A DNA stretch of 64,000 nucleotides, taken from Pholiota molesta. Taxonomy: Eukaryota; Basidiomycota; Agaricomycetes; Agaricales; Strophariaceae. Below the pieces are notes generated by a model. The model saw nothing but the letters and a program-made list of their open reading frames with translations. It was not told where the DNA came from and ran no database searches. The stretch's first letter is position 1; each line of letters starts with the position of its first letter. Below, in pieces: positions 26,033 to 38,612 of this stretch. The position numbers and the translations under genes are program-made. The stretch lies in contig JACGCK010000199.1 of NCBI GenBank assembly GCA_014925825.1, forward strand, positions 1-64,000, in the 5' to 3' direction.

Positions 26033-27093
26033 TGCAAGCTCAGCGAGCGCAGTTTGTCACCCACCTCAAAATTAATATTCAAGAAGTGCTTGGCTGACCT
26101 CTTTCACCATGCCTGAGGCTGACGACGCATAGAGAGATCCAACCCGCCCGTCCAGCAGAAGGTACCTAATCAGAGGCCATGATGATGAAATCGTTATGGA
26201 ATAACGAACCGATATAATTGAGCCAGAATTCTGCTCAAAGTGATAACGATGCTTGGACATTTTCGCTGTGTTGATTGACAGTTTGCAAAACCACGTGAAC
26301 GTGTAATGTAGACGATATGAGAAGAGCTCATGATGTTGTAGAACACTATGCCAAAGTAATATCCATATGGCCAGCCGGTGGAACCAAGGTGGAACTTTGT
26401 AAGATGCGCATTGCGCACGCGCGTCGCGCGTTGTTGGGATTCGGGAACATGATGTATCATGACAGCGAATCACGTCGAGCGGCTCTCTCCGAAAAGCCGG
26501 TCCGTTTCATCCGATGCCACTGAGAGAGTCGCCACCCGTCATTTTAAGAGTTAACGTTAACGTTCATCGACATTCGACAACACACACCGAATTCCGCACA
26601 TCAAATCTGTATCGCAGAATAACTTTTGAAATGCGTAATTTTGCATCCAGGATTCACAGAGCCGACCAAAAAGAAACTTCCGTTCTCTGTTTATTCGAAC
26701 TTCGAAGCAGCCACTTAATGTACGCCGTCCAATGGGACTATCAAGCAACGTTTGCTTCATATCACCGCATCCATCAATGAAATCGCCGCCAGAATGCTAA
26801 GGGTCTGCCTGGATTTGGCGTCGATTCTATTGTGTTGAAGGTAATTAAAAACACCCTCCCTTGCTTTCGAACCTAATGCAGCGTATAGAATACACTAGAA
26901 GGCCAAGATATTCCCGCCGCCAGCCTGAGGTCGAACCTAGCTGTACACTCCGGGATATCTGAAGGTGTGTCCTTGTTCCATATCTGTCGTAATATTGACA
27001 ATAAGGTGCTATCGCCGCCTTACACTCTCCTGTCGTATGATCTTTCCTTTTCTTCAGCGTCTGCACTTCAGTTGAGCTACTCCCCGAGCGCAA
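26033..27093. other. Divergent promoter region
   Basis: About 1 kb lies between two divergently oriented genes. Only overlapping shadow-like frames are present. No specific element was recognised beyond an AACGTTAACG-type palindrome near 26551-26562. Confidence 0.4.
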
Positions 27094-27951
27094 ATGGCCC
27101 CCAAGAAGTACATGTGGATAACGCTTTGGTTCCTCATCACTGCGCCCATTATTATGTGGGACGCAGGGTATGTACTTATGCGGTGAGCGCTACAAACATC
27201 TCAAGGGTTTTTCGACTTTTGCTTATGTTCATTCGATACTGAGGCCGCGATCAATGGAGGGCGGCGACTTACGATGGTTCTGGAGTAAATTCGACATGTA
27301 CGAACGAATTGACAACGTTCGTGGTGCTGGGGAGGAGGTTCTGAACACGTCGTTGACTTACATCTCCACAGGTATATAGCGTCAAAGGATATCATGAAAA
27401 GGCAGGGTTTGCGCCAGCAGCAGGTACGAAATCCTCTTATTTTCCTACCAAACGGTTCAATGCTCACTCAGTAAACTTGTCTAGCTGTATCCAATCTGAT
27501 TGAGACCTCATTCAATGTATGGTTTACATATTTTTCGCTCCTACGGTTTCTTCTCTCCAAATTTCAATGACCCCTGCTAATCATCTCTCTTTAGTTGCTT
27601 TACGTATATTTGGTGCACATTTCTCCCAAGAACATTGCGCCACTTTTTGGCTTCACAGGCGCTGGTCTCACCTTGTTGAAAACAACTATCTGGATCCTCC
27701 AAGAACATTTCTGTGGGCATTGTTCGCAGTCCTCTATGGGCAGTTTTGACGAGACTCTCAAATTCTGGATCGCACCAAACATGTAAGCATCACCTCCTCA
27801 TAACAATGTGCATGTGGACTGAAAGCGGGTTCATTGTTGAAGCGTTTGGGTCGCGTTCTGTTCCATGATTGTTACAAAGCTCGGAAATGACATTGCAGCA
27901 TCCCTCAATCGACCTGCGCCTGGAAAAACGGGAGAGAAGCCTGCGAACTAG
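27094..27951 (+). CDS. EBP/EXPERA-like four-helix membrane protein (6 exons, 180 aa)
   Basis: Exons are 27094-27182, 27244-27316, 27372-27423, 27485-27516, 27595-27782 and 27843-27951; phases close to 181 codons. Four hydrophobic helices are visible: WITLWFLITAPIIMWDAGY, IETSFNLLYVYLVHIS, a segment around LFGFTGAGLTLLKTTIWIL, and FWIAPNIVWVAFCSMIV. Conserved points in homologues I recall are RPRSM(E)GGDL, the cysteines in EHFCGHC, and KLGNDIAASL near the end. Size and helix layout resemble EXPERA-fold proteins such as emopamil-binding sterol isomerase, but that is inference and no substrate can be named. The second donor (GTTCGT) is weak. Confidence 0.7.
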
Positions 27952-28303
27952 ACCATAGATGATTTTTTTTTCTCTCCTTTCGGCAGTTGGTAAAAGGCTG
28001 TTTATTAGACCCCTTGGCTTATCTTCAATGTGGTTCAAGCTTAAACGCTTGAACCGTGTATGATATGTGCGCTCTAGCTCCGATCGTGAATTTTCACGAC
28101 CTGTTCAATATTAATGTCGGATGCAATGCGATCGATTTTTTATGGTCGCAGCATGTGGACTTGCGATGAGGCGTTCATAAAGTCTCCTCAATTCTAAGAT
28201 CCATATTTCGTTAAGATGGTCACAAATATTAATATTCTCAGCATGTTGTTATTGACTTCCAAACACTGGATATGTAAGATCCTGCTCCTCCGGAGTCTCA
28301 TTA
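27952..28303. other. Intergenic between convergent genes
   Basis: About 350 bp hold the 3' ends of two convergent genes, including a short palindromic stretch near 28036-28055 (CTTAAACGCTTGAACC). No gene was seen. Confidence 0.4.
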
Positions 28304-31300
28304 TTAATATCTTCTCCCAAGCCAGTCCGCCAGGTCCGCTGTCGAGTGCTACAGTGTATGATGTCAGCTTTGTCCCCACACTCGAGCGCAGACACGTACA
28401 TCTATGTAGGCGCTCCTTTGAAGGATGGTGTCCAGCGCCTGTTCCAGTGACTCGTCATATTCAGACGTGTCCTTGTCCTATGCATCATGCGTGTCAGTGG
28501 TCGAAATATAAAAGTATACACTATCACGCATATCTCTTACCTCGAAAAATGCTTTAACCGCCTCATAATCCTTTTCGCTCGAATAATACTGTGTACAGTT
28601 CTATCCCTGTGTCAGCTGCCTAGTTCCTCAGCTATATATCTTTCGCTCACCTTCACAAGGTCGCCTAGGAGTTTAAAGTTGGCCTGCAGCCGCTCGTACA
28701 GCTGTAAATCGACGGCATATTTACATACGGTATAGACCTTCTGATTGACCTCAATGACACCTACCGTATCGTATTCTTCTTGTAAATATTTCGTCAAGAG
28801 CCTCCGAGCTTTGATGTTAGAACCTAGATGAAAGGAAAGGTATACAATGTCCGGATCCTGCGCCTTGGTCGACATGTACCGAATCATTTCCTCAAGAAGT
28901 GCTGGATCTTGCGAGGAAGCCAAACCACAACTAGCATTAACGTAATTCAGTCGCCGCCTGCTTCTAGTGTCTATTCAACGACTCACACAGCAGCCTTCTT
29001 CTCTTCCAGCGTCCTAGGATTGTCGTAGATTTTGACCACTGCATCGTACTCTGCGCGACCTCCGTATTTCACCGCCTTTGCAAGACAAATAGATCAGCCT
29101 AACTCACAATTACTAAAATAATGATGTACACACTGCATAGAAAATAGTGCCTCGGATTTCGGCAGGAATCTTCGATTCGTCTCCAGTCTCGATGTAATAT
29201 TTGAATCGACTCTGCAATTCTTTGATGACTCTATATAAGAAAAATTTACTACTTCATTACAAAAACAATATTGCAGATAAATTACTTACCCTTCAGCGCC
29301 TGAAATTGCAGCCTGTTCGATAGCAAGTATCCTCAAAGACGTTGTATCAAGTGATTCTTTTTCCGCGTGTTCATAGCCCAATTTTTCGATCAAAGGAACG
29401 AACAAATCCTATGGTGAGTCGATGTCAGGTCAACAATGAAGGCCAGTCAGCGCAGTCTGTCGCTGGAGCTAACTCACGCAACAGAAGACATTAAGCTTTT
29501 CCACGATTTCGGGATGCTCCCACCAGATAGAGAGTATATTTTCAATATAGCAGCCGATAGCCTGCCAGACCAAATCTACACAGAGAGGGCAAATATTAGT
29601 TAATCTGTAATTATGTTGTTGAAACAAAGGATGCCCACTTACTCTCTTTCTCATGCTTCCATAGATCGACCAGAGTCAAAACACTGCTGAGCTTTGCAAG
29701 TCCAGCTTGGGCGAGAGCGAATGCGTCGTATACTAGTCCCATCCTGTCATCCAAAGAGAATACAGAATCCTCTTTTGCTGCTTCAGCAGCGATCTTCGAA
29801 AGACGCTCGGGGGTATAGAGCACACGGACTGAAATTGATTGATAAAATATGTATAGAGAATAAGAGAATACTACGCACAAAGACCGGTAGTGCCCGCGTT
29901 TAACTTGTATGGCTTGCTAGTGTCGAGAGCGATTGTGATGTGACGCTCCAGGAGGATAGCCGTCGCATCCACAGACGACTTGCCGTCCCGAGTCGATAAG
30001 AGGCTCAAGGGAATATTCCTAAAGGCGTATAGTCAACATGACAACAGCATTGAAAAACAGCGATTGCCTACCAAATCGTCTCATTATCCTCGGGATCTGC
30101 AGGGCCAGTCACTAGGAATCGATCTTGACGGACATGGATGCTATTTTCATTCTCAGTAACAGTGAGAACTGGGTATCCGACCTTCGTGATCCAGTTCTCT
30201 ATAAGCAGGCTGATGTTAACACCCGTTGCTGTGCTGATATCTTCCCAAAGATCATGGGCGACGCCGTTCCCAAACGGCCTCTTCTTCAGATAGAGAGTAG
30301 CCCCATGCAGGAACCTCTCCTCGCCTACGTATTTAGAGAGCATGCGAAACACTAGATAGTCTTGTTGAATAGAATACGGCTAAAGAGCTAGTTTAGACTA
30401 ACCTGAGGCTGTTTTGTGATGCAACAATAAGCCATAAATCTGTATCCATAAGTCAATACATTACACCAAAGGACCCATCAAGTTGGATAAGAACCTCGGA
30501 GATGTCGGTGGCGTCAGGGCACTCAACCTCGATAGGATCTGAGGAGAGCGTAGAGTCCAAAGCCAGCGCTTTGTTAAGAATAACCAAGATGAATTCAGAG
30601 GTGTGACGCCCCAGTGGGAACATTCTGTAAACAGGAATCAGTATGGAGGAAACTGGAAAAGCGGATATATTTACTTGTCCATGATAAAATTGCCTATCTA
30701 ATAAGTAATAGGTGTAAAAATGTGAACTCTTCAGACATATGATGTCGTGACATACCACACTCGCTACCCCTATGTAGGTATTACTTAATTGCCTTATTTT
30801 TTTAAGGACGAAAGTTCATACCGTGATTTAAGTACAGGTGATTCCACCATTCCACAGTGGTGGTGTTTCCAAACCTATAGAAGGGAGTCACGGTATGTTA
30901 CGAGTTATGAAGCAAGACTACATACCACATGTGAGCTACTTGGTGACTCTGAACTTTAGCAACAAACCTCTTGTCTTCTTCTAGTTCGTCTACGCGGGAA
31001 GGATCAAGGAGCAGGTTATCCGAGTGGCCTGTGATCAGACCCCAGTTTGCCATTGCGCCTGTATAAAAATCCCTCGCCGCCTAGAAAGCGATCAGACAAA
31101 TATCTGGGGGTTGGATCTTGATTGAATAAAACTCACAATGAGGGTGTCAAGCTTAGGAAGAGGATATTCGATGTTGAAGACTTTCTCGCAGAGAGGCAAA
31201 ATAGCTGCCTTGACGTCAAGAGCGAATTGCGCCTGGTCGATAACATCAGAAGTCGCTGTAGCCCAAGTGAATGACGTGACAGTTCCTCTGCAGGAATTAA

Positions 31301-32250
31301 TATCAACCCACCGTAAATGCGAAGGGGGACGACCTTTCCGCTCAAATGCATCACGACAGATGTCTCCAAAAATTCAAAGTGGCCGTTGGCAAACGCGACA
31401 ATATAAGTCGACATTGGTGGAGTCGTTTCGAACTTGGTAATCTTCCATTTCTCGTGCTGAGTGGTTGGGACGATATCGGCAAGCTCGGAAGAGATGTTCC
31501 CACCAGGGTCGAGGACCTCTTCAGTAATAGCAGGCATGTTGCTCAGATTGACAGTATCCAAGCGCGAGATCATGGTAATCGAAAATGTTGCCTTGAGAAG
31601 GGGCTCGTCCCAGCAAGGGAACGCGCGGCGAGCATAAGTAGGCTAAGATTGAAGAGATTGTTCAGATCGGTGGACCACTGCCGTACAGATATAACAGAGG
31701 TCGGGTGGACGTACTTCAAAATGGGTGAGGACATAGTTCTGGGTCTTTCCGTCCTTCTCCCAAGAAGACCAGAAGTATCCTTCCGAGCTTTCGGTTAGCT
31801 TGCCTGAAAACACAATAATGAGCTCAGCCTTGGACTCTGCTGGGAGTGTATCGGCCAGTTGATATACAGTTCTATGTTGTTTTTCATCAAAAGAGGCGAA
31901 TATGGCAGGTTGTGCCGATTTGGAAGCATCAGAATAGATTGATCTAACAGAAATGGATATTATTTTAGAGTCAAAGAAGGATAGTTGTAAAGACACTTAC
32001 GCTTTTCCGAGTTCTATCCCAGATGTATTGAGGGTGATCTTTGAGGTATTGTCCTTGACATCGAGACTAGAATGAAATGAAAAGTCAGTTTTGTAGTGTA
32101 GAAACAACATTGTGATACATACGTGACTTTGACTAAACCTTGGAATGTGAGTGCTTCAAGATCGGTCTTTATAGTGATATCATAGTGAGTGGCCTTGACG
32201 TTGGTTGGCAGTCGGTAGGGATCTTCAGTGGGTGCGACGGCGGTTGACAT
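28304..32250 (-). CDS. M1-family aminopeptidase homologue lacking all catalytic residues (22 exons, 918 aa)
   Basis: Exons: 32250-32123, 32066-32001, 31943-31715, 31642-31312, 31255-31137, 31080-30926, 30874-30822, 30769-30756, 30697-30675, 30624-30495, 30439-30403, 30351-30072, 30018-29879, 29828-29643, 29575-29478, 29408-29290, 29230-29134, 29075-28987, 28930-28651, 28600-28541, 28477-28400, 28348-28304; phases close to 919 codons. It aligns along its whole length with puromycin-sensitive/Ape2-type aminopeptidases: RLPTNVKATHYDI, ARRAFPCWDEPLLKATF, STYIVAFANG, YPLPKLD, NWITKVGYPVLTVTE, and the C-terminal helical repeat domain. However GAMEN reads GAMAN (299-303), HEXXH reads HQVAH (337-341), the third zinc ligand E is H360, and the catalytic Tyr position is H423. 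It is most likely a pseudoenzyme with a non-peptidase role, possibly still binding metal through three His. Confidence 0.88.
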
Positions 32251-33434
32251 GGCAGTAACTTTGACTCTTGAGATGGTTCAATGGTTTTGCTCTTAGAGGT
32301 GAGCGCAAGATAAAGAGGTCTTGGAAATCAGCGATTTGGGAATCCCTTCACATCTCGCATCGCGGCTTTTGAGCATATGACGCTTCTGATGATATGCCGA
32401 TTGGTGTCTTCTCGCATTGTTCTCGCAGCCCCATTCAGTGATGGAAATTTGGACGGCACACATGGTCTAGTAGCGGCGTAACGTGATTGGGTGGGCACTA
32501 GACAAAGCACGAATACACTGTACAACAGGATACAGCTCTTCAGATACACATACCACTACTGGAGGTAATCACTGTTTCATGTTGGTTTCATGCGGAACAG
32601 GAAGGAAACAGTATACTTTGAACAAGTATTATTGGCTTTACCGAATTAAGAACTTCGGGGACGGTCATTATACTTGTTCAAAGTAGACTGTTGCCAGCAT
32701 AAACACCCATGGTCTGAGTCCAGCTGTGAGATGGTGCCACGCAGTTCTTGTAGGTTCCCGACAACAGACCAACTTGAAGCGACCTGGGTCGAGAGATATC
32801 AGTACATTTTCAAGATAGACTGAATGAATGCATTAACCCAGAGCAATGACCATCGAAGTCAAGACCCATATTACTCCCATTCGCTGGTGCACTTGTTGAA
32901 CTTGGGTTGAACGTATCTAATGTTGCGCAATTGAAGGGAGCGCGAGTGAATTGAAACTCAAGATCAGCGGAGTTTTTAAAATTCAAGCACCGATTTGTCA
33001 CCAGTGCTCAGAAGATCGAGGACATCTGGGATACTGCACATATTGCGGCACGCAGATGCTACTGGTCATCAGGCTCAGCATGCTCTCTCAGGAATAGGCT
33101 GTGTTTCAAGTTTTAAGTAGTAAGTATCATCAGGGCGTCTAGATATTGGCAGTGCATGTCATTTGCACGGCTCCCCGCCTTAAATCTTTTGGCTTGAGCA
33201 ACGGTCTCAACGGTCTCAGCTAAGTATTCCTAGCTCTGATATTTTCGACTTGATTCTTGACGATCGCGAGCATGAGCGATTTGTGAATGATGCTAAAAAT
33301 CAATAAATTGATTGCCTTGTGATTGCCATTCAATGTTGATTGGCCATTAAATATTTCACGGATGGGCGAAGAATTTTTGGCAGCACAACTCCCCTCAAAA
33401 CTTGGTCTTCAGTTGACAGAGAAGCTCTCACACA
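32251..33434. other. Promoter region between divergent genes
   Basis: About 1.2 kb separates the M1 homologue and RTC1. No gene was recognised. It contains the hairpin at 32614-32685. Confidence 0.4.
32614..32685. repeat. 16-bp inverted repeat, hairpin with nested stem
   Basis: TACTTTGAACAAGTAT at 32614-32629 is exactly inverted at 32670-32685. Inside the 40-nt loop, CCGAA at 32641-32645 can pair with TTCGG at 32654-32658. The element lies about 360 bp upstream of the M1 homologue start. Confidence 0.7.
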
Positions 33435-36400
33435 TTGCAAACTCTCACTGACCACCAGTCAACCTCCAGCTGCCACCTTCAGTGCTGCTGCATAGAACGG
33501 AGATGCCAGTGTGGCCTTATTTGGCTGCAACCTTCCGGTGCCGAGCGGATCTTGCCGAGGCCACAGGCCACAGGCCAGCTCGCTGGACGCGACGTTCTCC
33601 AGACTCCCCAGTGCTTAACTGCTCGACAAAACCTTGATTCTCGAGATCGTCTGTCCTCAGCCCGACCTTGTGTCATATCTAGACTAGATGTTGACGCGAG
33701 AACTAGCTCTATGAACATAACTCTTCCCCAACTCACCATCCAGACCTTTCTCAATCCCTTTGAAATCTATTCTGACCAACGAGAGCATGGCTACAAGAAC
33801 AGATCGCGTTATGTTCGTCTGCCTCGAGTCACCCCCGCAGGAGGAGGCTTAATTGCCAGAAGTGAAGATGCAGTTCGATGTGCAGTTACTGGAAAGGAAT
33901 GTAAGGGGAATGCGTGCTGAAATCCCGTGAAAGCGCTGACAATATCTGTGTTAGCGCTCAGAATCTTGCACGTATCAGAGCCGTCCAGGGAGGCCCCAAT
34001 GAACACAAGTTTGCGATTGGGAAAGGAGGTTACCGAATCGACGCGTCGCGCAACTTTTGGGAATCGAGTGGGTTGAAGATCGACAGTGCAAGCACCGACA
34101 TTGCATGGGCGCATGGCCGTATGTTTATCTCTCATTTCTGCGTTGTGTTTCTGATGACCCAGTCAGCTTTATCGAATAAAATCCTCACGACTGCTCGGAA
34201 TGGTGAGCTCATAATGTGGGACATCAATAAATCTGGAGCGAGCAAGCTTGGTGCGTCAGCTCCCTTTGATTTCGAAACGACCTTTCTCAAGGGCTTCAAG
34301 AACGGCGAACCAAGGACCATATTCGTTCCATCAACAAGATGTCGTTGTCCCATGTTGTGGACCATTATTGCATAACTGGTTCTGCCGATGGACACATGCG
34401 AGTCTGGGTAAGAACCCATAGTTTTCTTTGTCGAATTCAGTCTCATGGGATTGTAGGATCTGCGAACAATGTCAAAATCTATCATGCGTATCGCCCATCC
34501 GACATCCATACGAAGTCTTGTTTTTTCGCCAAGCCTCCTGCAACCACTACAGGCTGTAGTGGGTCTCGACAATGGGTCCATTTATCGGTCAGTAACCTAC
34601 CCTTTCTCTCGAACTTTCCTGACTCGTATATCAGATGGGATTTGAAAATGGGTCAACGAGGGCAGCTAGATAAACTTCCCGTGGCGCACAGCTCCTCTGT
34701 TACAACTCTCGACTGGTACTCCGGCAGCGGCGTAGCGGGATCGATTGGCGTTCCTGGCCCAGTCGACACTGCTGGAAATGGTCTAGGATGGCTCGTAAGC
34801 GGAGGGTTAGACAGATGTGTCAAAGTGTGGGACTTGACAGCTCCAAGCGCAAATGTCCACATCCCACACAAGCCTACGTATACCCTCCACGCTCCGTTCC
34901 CTATCCGCCGCCTAGCCTGGCGCCCGGGCTACGAATGCGAGCTCGCCATCGTCTCGAACACCGACTATTCCACGCATACGCTTGACGTCTCATCAAGCAA
35001 TCCTGCCGCCAACCCTCCGGGGTCGCTTACGCGAGTGAACAGCGGCTTGGGACTGGACGCGATCATGCGCAGTGGAGGCGCGGCTCCAGGACATCACCCC
35101 CATCAGCACGAGTATTCGCTAGGGGGAAAAGATAAACCACAGCACCTCGGTGTCCCAGGACAAACTGGCGCCGGTGGAGAAGGGAAAGCGTTGTTTGCAT
35201 CTTCGGGAGACGCGGTGGAAATCTGGGATGTGCGGCGAGGTTGGATTGCCAAGTGGCGCGTAACAGGATCAGCGAATGAGGGCGGGGCTACTGGTATGTC
35301 TCTAGCCTTTGCTGAGAATATGCATGCTGACCATTCTTTACAGATATTGCATTTGGCGATTCACATGCGCTCTGGACTCAACATGCAAGTGGAGCCTTCT
35401 CCCAGCTTGACCTGCGCGACGCGACGAAGCCTATTGATTCGATACCCCGTGCGGCCGCGACGTGGGACGTTACGGGATCGATGGCCTTCGTTGTTGATAA
35501 TGTCGAGCGATGGGAAGTGCCCTATGATGATATGTGCGTGATTCAAGTTGGCTTTATCCAATGACGTTGCTTACAAGAAAAATAGTCTTCCAGAGCAACG
35601 AATATCCACAGAACTGCGAAAGCCTGCGGTTAAAGGGCTGGGTGACATTCCAGCGAGGATTACGACGCAGGCAATTGCGACGTATGCAAATGAATTTGCG
35701 AGCTTTGATACGGCGATATTCACGACTCTTGCCAAGAGGTATATTTTTGAAGGTCGTGATCGAAAGGATATTTGTGCGTATAACGCCGGAGTACGTATTG
35801 ATTTTTTTATTTGTGTTGAAGCCAGAATCTACAACTTCATGGACAGGTTGCAATGTCAGCGAATCACCCATCCGCAGCGCAAGCATGGCTCCTCCTTGGC
35901 ACATGTCTCGCACAATACATCCCAGCTTCACCTTCGCCTCCACCTCTCAACACATCCAAAGCCCAGCCCGACAATTTTCAGAAAATCTCGACACAATCAG
36001 AGCCTTCTCCGCCTTTTTACGCTTCCACGAGTAACTATAAGTTTCCTGCGTCTGCAAGTGCGGGTGCCTCGCCTGACGCTACTAGCGGTAACACCCCCAG
36101 TCCGGTCAGACGACCCGCAAGTGCCTCTGTTTCTGGTTCCCGACTGTCCAGTTACACAAGCGCCCTCTCCACCTCTGCCACCAATTCTCGCTCACGAACT
36201 ACCCCGACATCCTCCACTGCCTCCTCTCCGCACCATCATCCTGTCCCCCTCCCAGCTCTGACCTTAAGTGCCCGACGAAGCTCTGTCTTCACGCGCCGAG
36301 GTTCGATCGACACCAGTGCCCCGGGGAGTGCAGGATCTCCACTAGTGTCATCGTCTTCATCGATGCTGCTCCGCCGCCCTTCGCTGCCAGTCACTCCGCT

Positions 36401-38409
36401 GCAGGGTACAAGCCCCAGTGAAAGAAGTAGCAGCAGCATGCGCCATATTGGGGAAGGCGTTCTGGATGACTCGGACTCGGACGAATCCGAGTTTGCTGGC
36501 GATGGAGAGGATGAGGGCGAAGAGACTGCCGGCGCCAATTCGAGCGATGATTACAACGACGGCGCGAATGCGCAAGGAGTAGGCAACAGGGTGTCTTTGC
36601 TTGGATTGAGCGCGCCGAGGCCATTCCCAACTCCAAGTCCGTTGTCGAGGGTCATGAGACGTCGAGCGTGGACAGAGGATGAAGATGGCGAGGAAACCGC
36701 GGAGAGCGATGAAAACAGGAGCAGGGACAGCGATGCAGATGATAGTGATATTGATGAGGGGCACGAGATGTTTAAGGAGGTGAATGGAGGGGACGACTAT
36801 ATGCCGTCTTCGCAGTCGACGGACTCGGATTCGACAGGGGAGGACAAAGATGACGATCGCCCGCTGCAGAAACGACCGAGAGGGTCTTCGAATGCGCGCC
36901 CACGCCGCTGGGGCGCGACGCATAGTAAAACGCGCAGCAGAAGCTCGACGGTCGCCTCTCTCGCTGCGCCTCCGCGAGGGCTCACACACCAAGATTCGCA
37001 AAGCAGTATACGCACCGTCACTGCTGCAGGTGGTGACACACCCCTCAACGACAGAGCCAACGACCGCGAAGGCGGCGATAGCACAGCTGATGCCAAGGAT
37101 TTTGCGACGCGGTATCGATCTCCGGGGGATACGACGGTGGTCCATACCCGGGTGAAGTCGCATACGCCGCTAGATCTTATGTTGAACCCAGTGGCGGCAA
37201 AAGTTGCTGCGAGTCTAACGAATGCAGGCGTGGGTTCTCTTGGTGGCTCTGGAGCGGACAAGGCACACGATAAGGAGAAGGACAGGGCTGCAGGAAAAGA
37301 AGTAGGAGCGGATAATTCACCGAATCGCACTCAAATGACGGAGCGCCGCATAGAGAGTATACGTGCAGAGGATAGGCGGTTTAGGGAGACGACTTTGCGC
37401 GCTTTGAAGGATGCGTTAGAGGAATTTGCTGATGAGGTAATTCAATCCTTTTTAGCTTTATCGGGCAGGATTCTGATATCTTTTTCTACAGGGAGACGTT
37501 CAGATGTGTGCAATGCTGGCTCTGGTTGCACCCAAAGAGCTGGATCTTTCACAAGCGCGCGTGACACGCTTCCTAGACTCCTATATTGGTGAGCAATTTC
37601 TTGTTTTAATGACATTTTGAATGCATACCGACGCCTTTAGGACGCATCGCAGAACTTCTTACACGCCTACAATTGCATACATGTGCCGCATATTTGCGTA
37701 AATATTCAGGTATCGAAGATGTTCGCAAGGCAACTATGGTGCGTTCAAGTTATTTGGCTCTCTAGTGTGAGATTTTCTCTTATTCATTCACCTTCTCTTT
37801 TCATTTCTAGCTTGAGACGATAATCTATACTTCGTGTGGAAAATGCCGGAAGCCGCTACTGAAATCAACAGCAACTATGAGAGGTATGATCACAAACAAA
37901 GGCGCGTTCTCGTACTGTGCAGCTTGCAAACAATCTGTCATGGCTTGTTCCATCTGGTTAGTCTCGTGCTCTCTGCGCACAATCGCACCTCACTCATCTT
38001 GTCTCCTTTCTACAGCCGCCTCCCCGTTCGTACATTGCTTTTCCAATGTTCCGTGTGCAATCACGGAGGCCATCAGGAGTGTTACGTCCAATACTACGCT
38101 CAGCACCAAATGGTTGAACTACCCAGCTCTTTTTTGCCGTCTGATGATCGGGGCCGGTCGCCAGTGCGCCAACCCACACAGACAACCTCGGCTCAGGATG
38201 ATTCGGCTTCAACGATCAGCGATAACCAAAGCATTACAACTGAATCAAGCACGACGATTTCAGTGCAGAACAACCCCGTTGAGACGATGCCTGCGCTGAG
38301 CCCTGTTAGTAGTAATGCTCGAAAATTGGAAGGACGTCCGTGTGCAGCTGGGTGCGGACATTTCTGCTGGGCAGCCAACGCGTCTGATCGTGTTACGGAT
38401 ATTGCATAA
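33435..38409 (+). CDS. RTC1: SEA complex / GATOR2 subunit RTC1 (SEA2, WDR24 homologue), 13 exons
   Basis: Exons: 33435-33900, 33955-34118, 34167-34250, 34301-34407, 34457-34587, 34635-35293, 35344-35533, 35586-35790, 35847-37436, 37492-37588, 37641-37738, 37811-37956, 38016-38409. The first half is a WD40 propeller (NGELIMWDINKSG, GSADGHMRVWDLR, DNGSIYRWDLKMG, GGLDRCVKVWDL, GDAVEIWDVRRGW), the middle a long Ser/Asp-rich linker, and the C-terminus a RING-type zinc module (SCGKC, CAACKQS, CSVCNHGGHQEC, CAAGCGHFC). This is the architecture of WDR24/RTC1, a vacuolar subunit of the complex that relays amino-acid status to TORC1. Exon 2 changes frame: KESLRIL and NEHKFAIGKGGYRID need one extra base at the CCCC run 33994-33997. 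The start may be 33435 or the ATG at 33711. Confidence 0.85.
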
Positions 38410-38612
38410 TGTTTCGTGTATCATAGTTGTATCTTGTATTCTTATGGATGTACTGATAGTCTATAGATGTCATCAAATTTTTATCCCTGCTTCAAAACGG
38501 AGGTTGGAAGTGCCTATAAACTAAGGCAGGATATATGTAGCAACCATACAAAATGTTATACATACATTTTGTTTTACATTAATAAAGCGATTCAAAGCCA
38601 AAAAATCTATGG

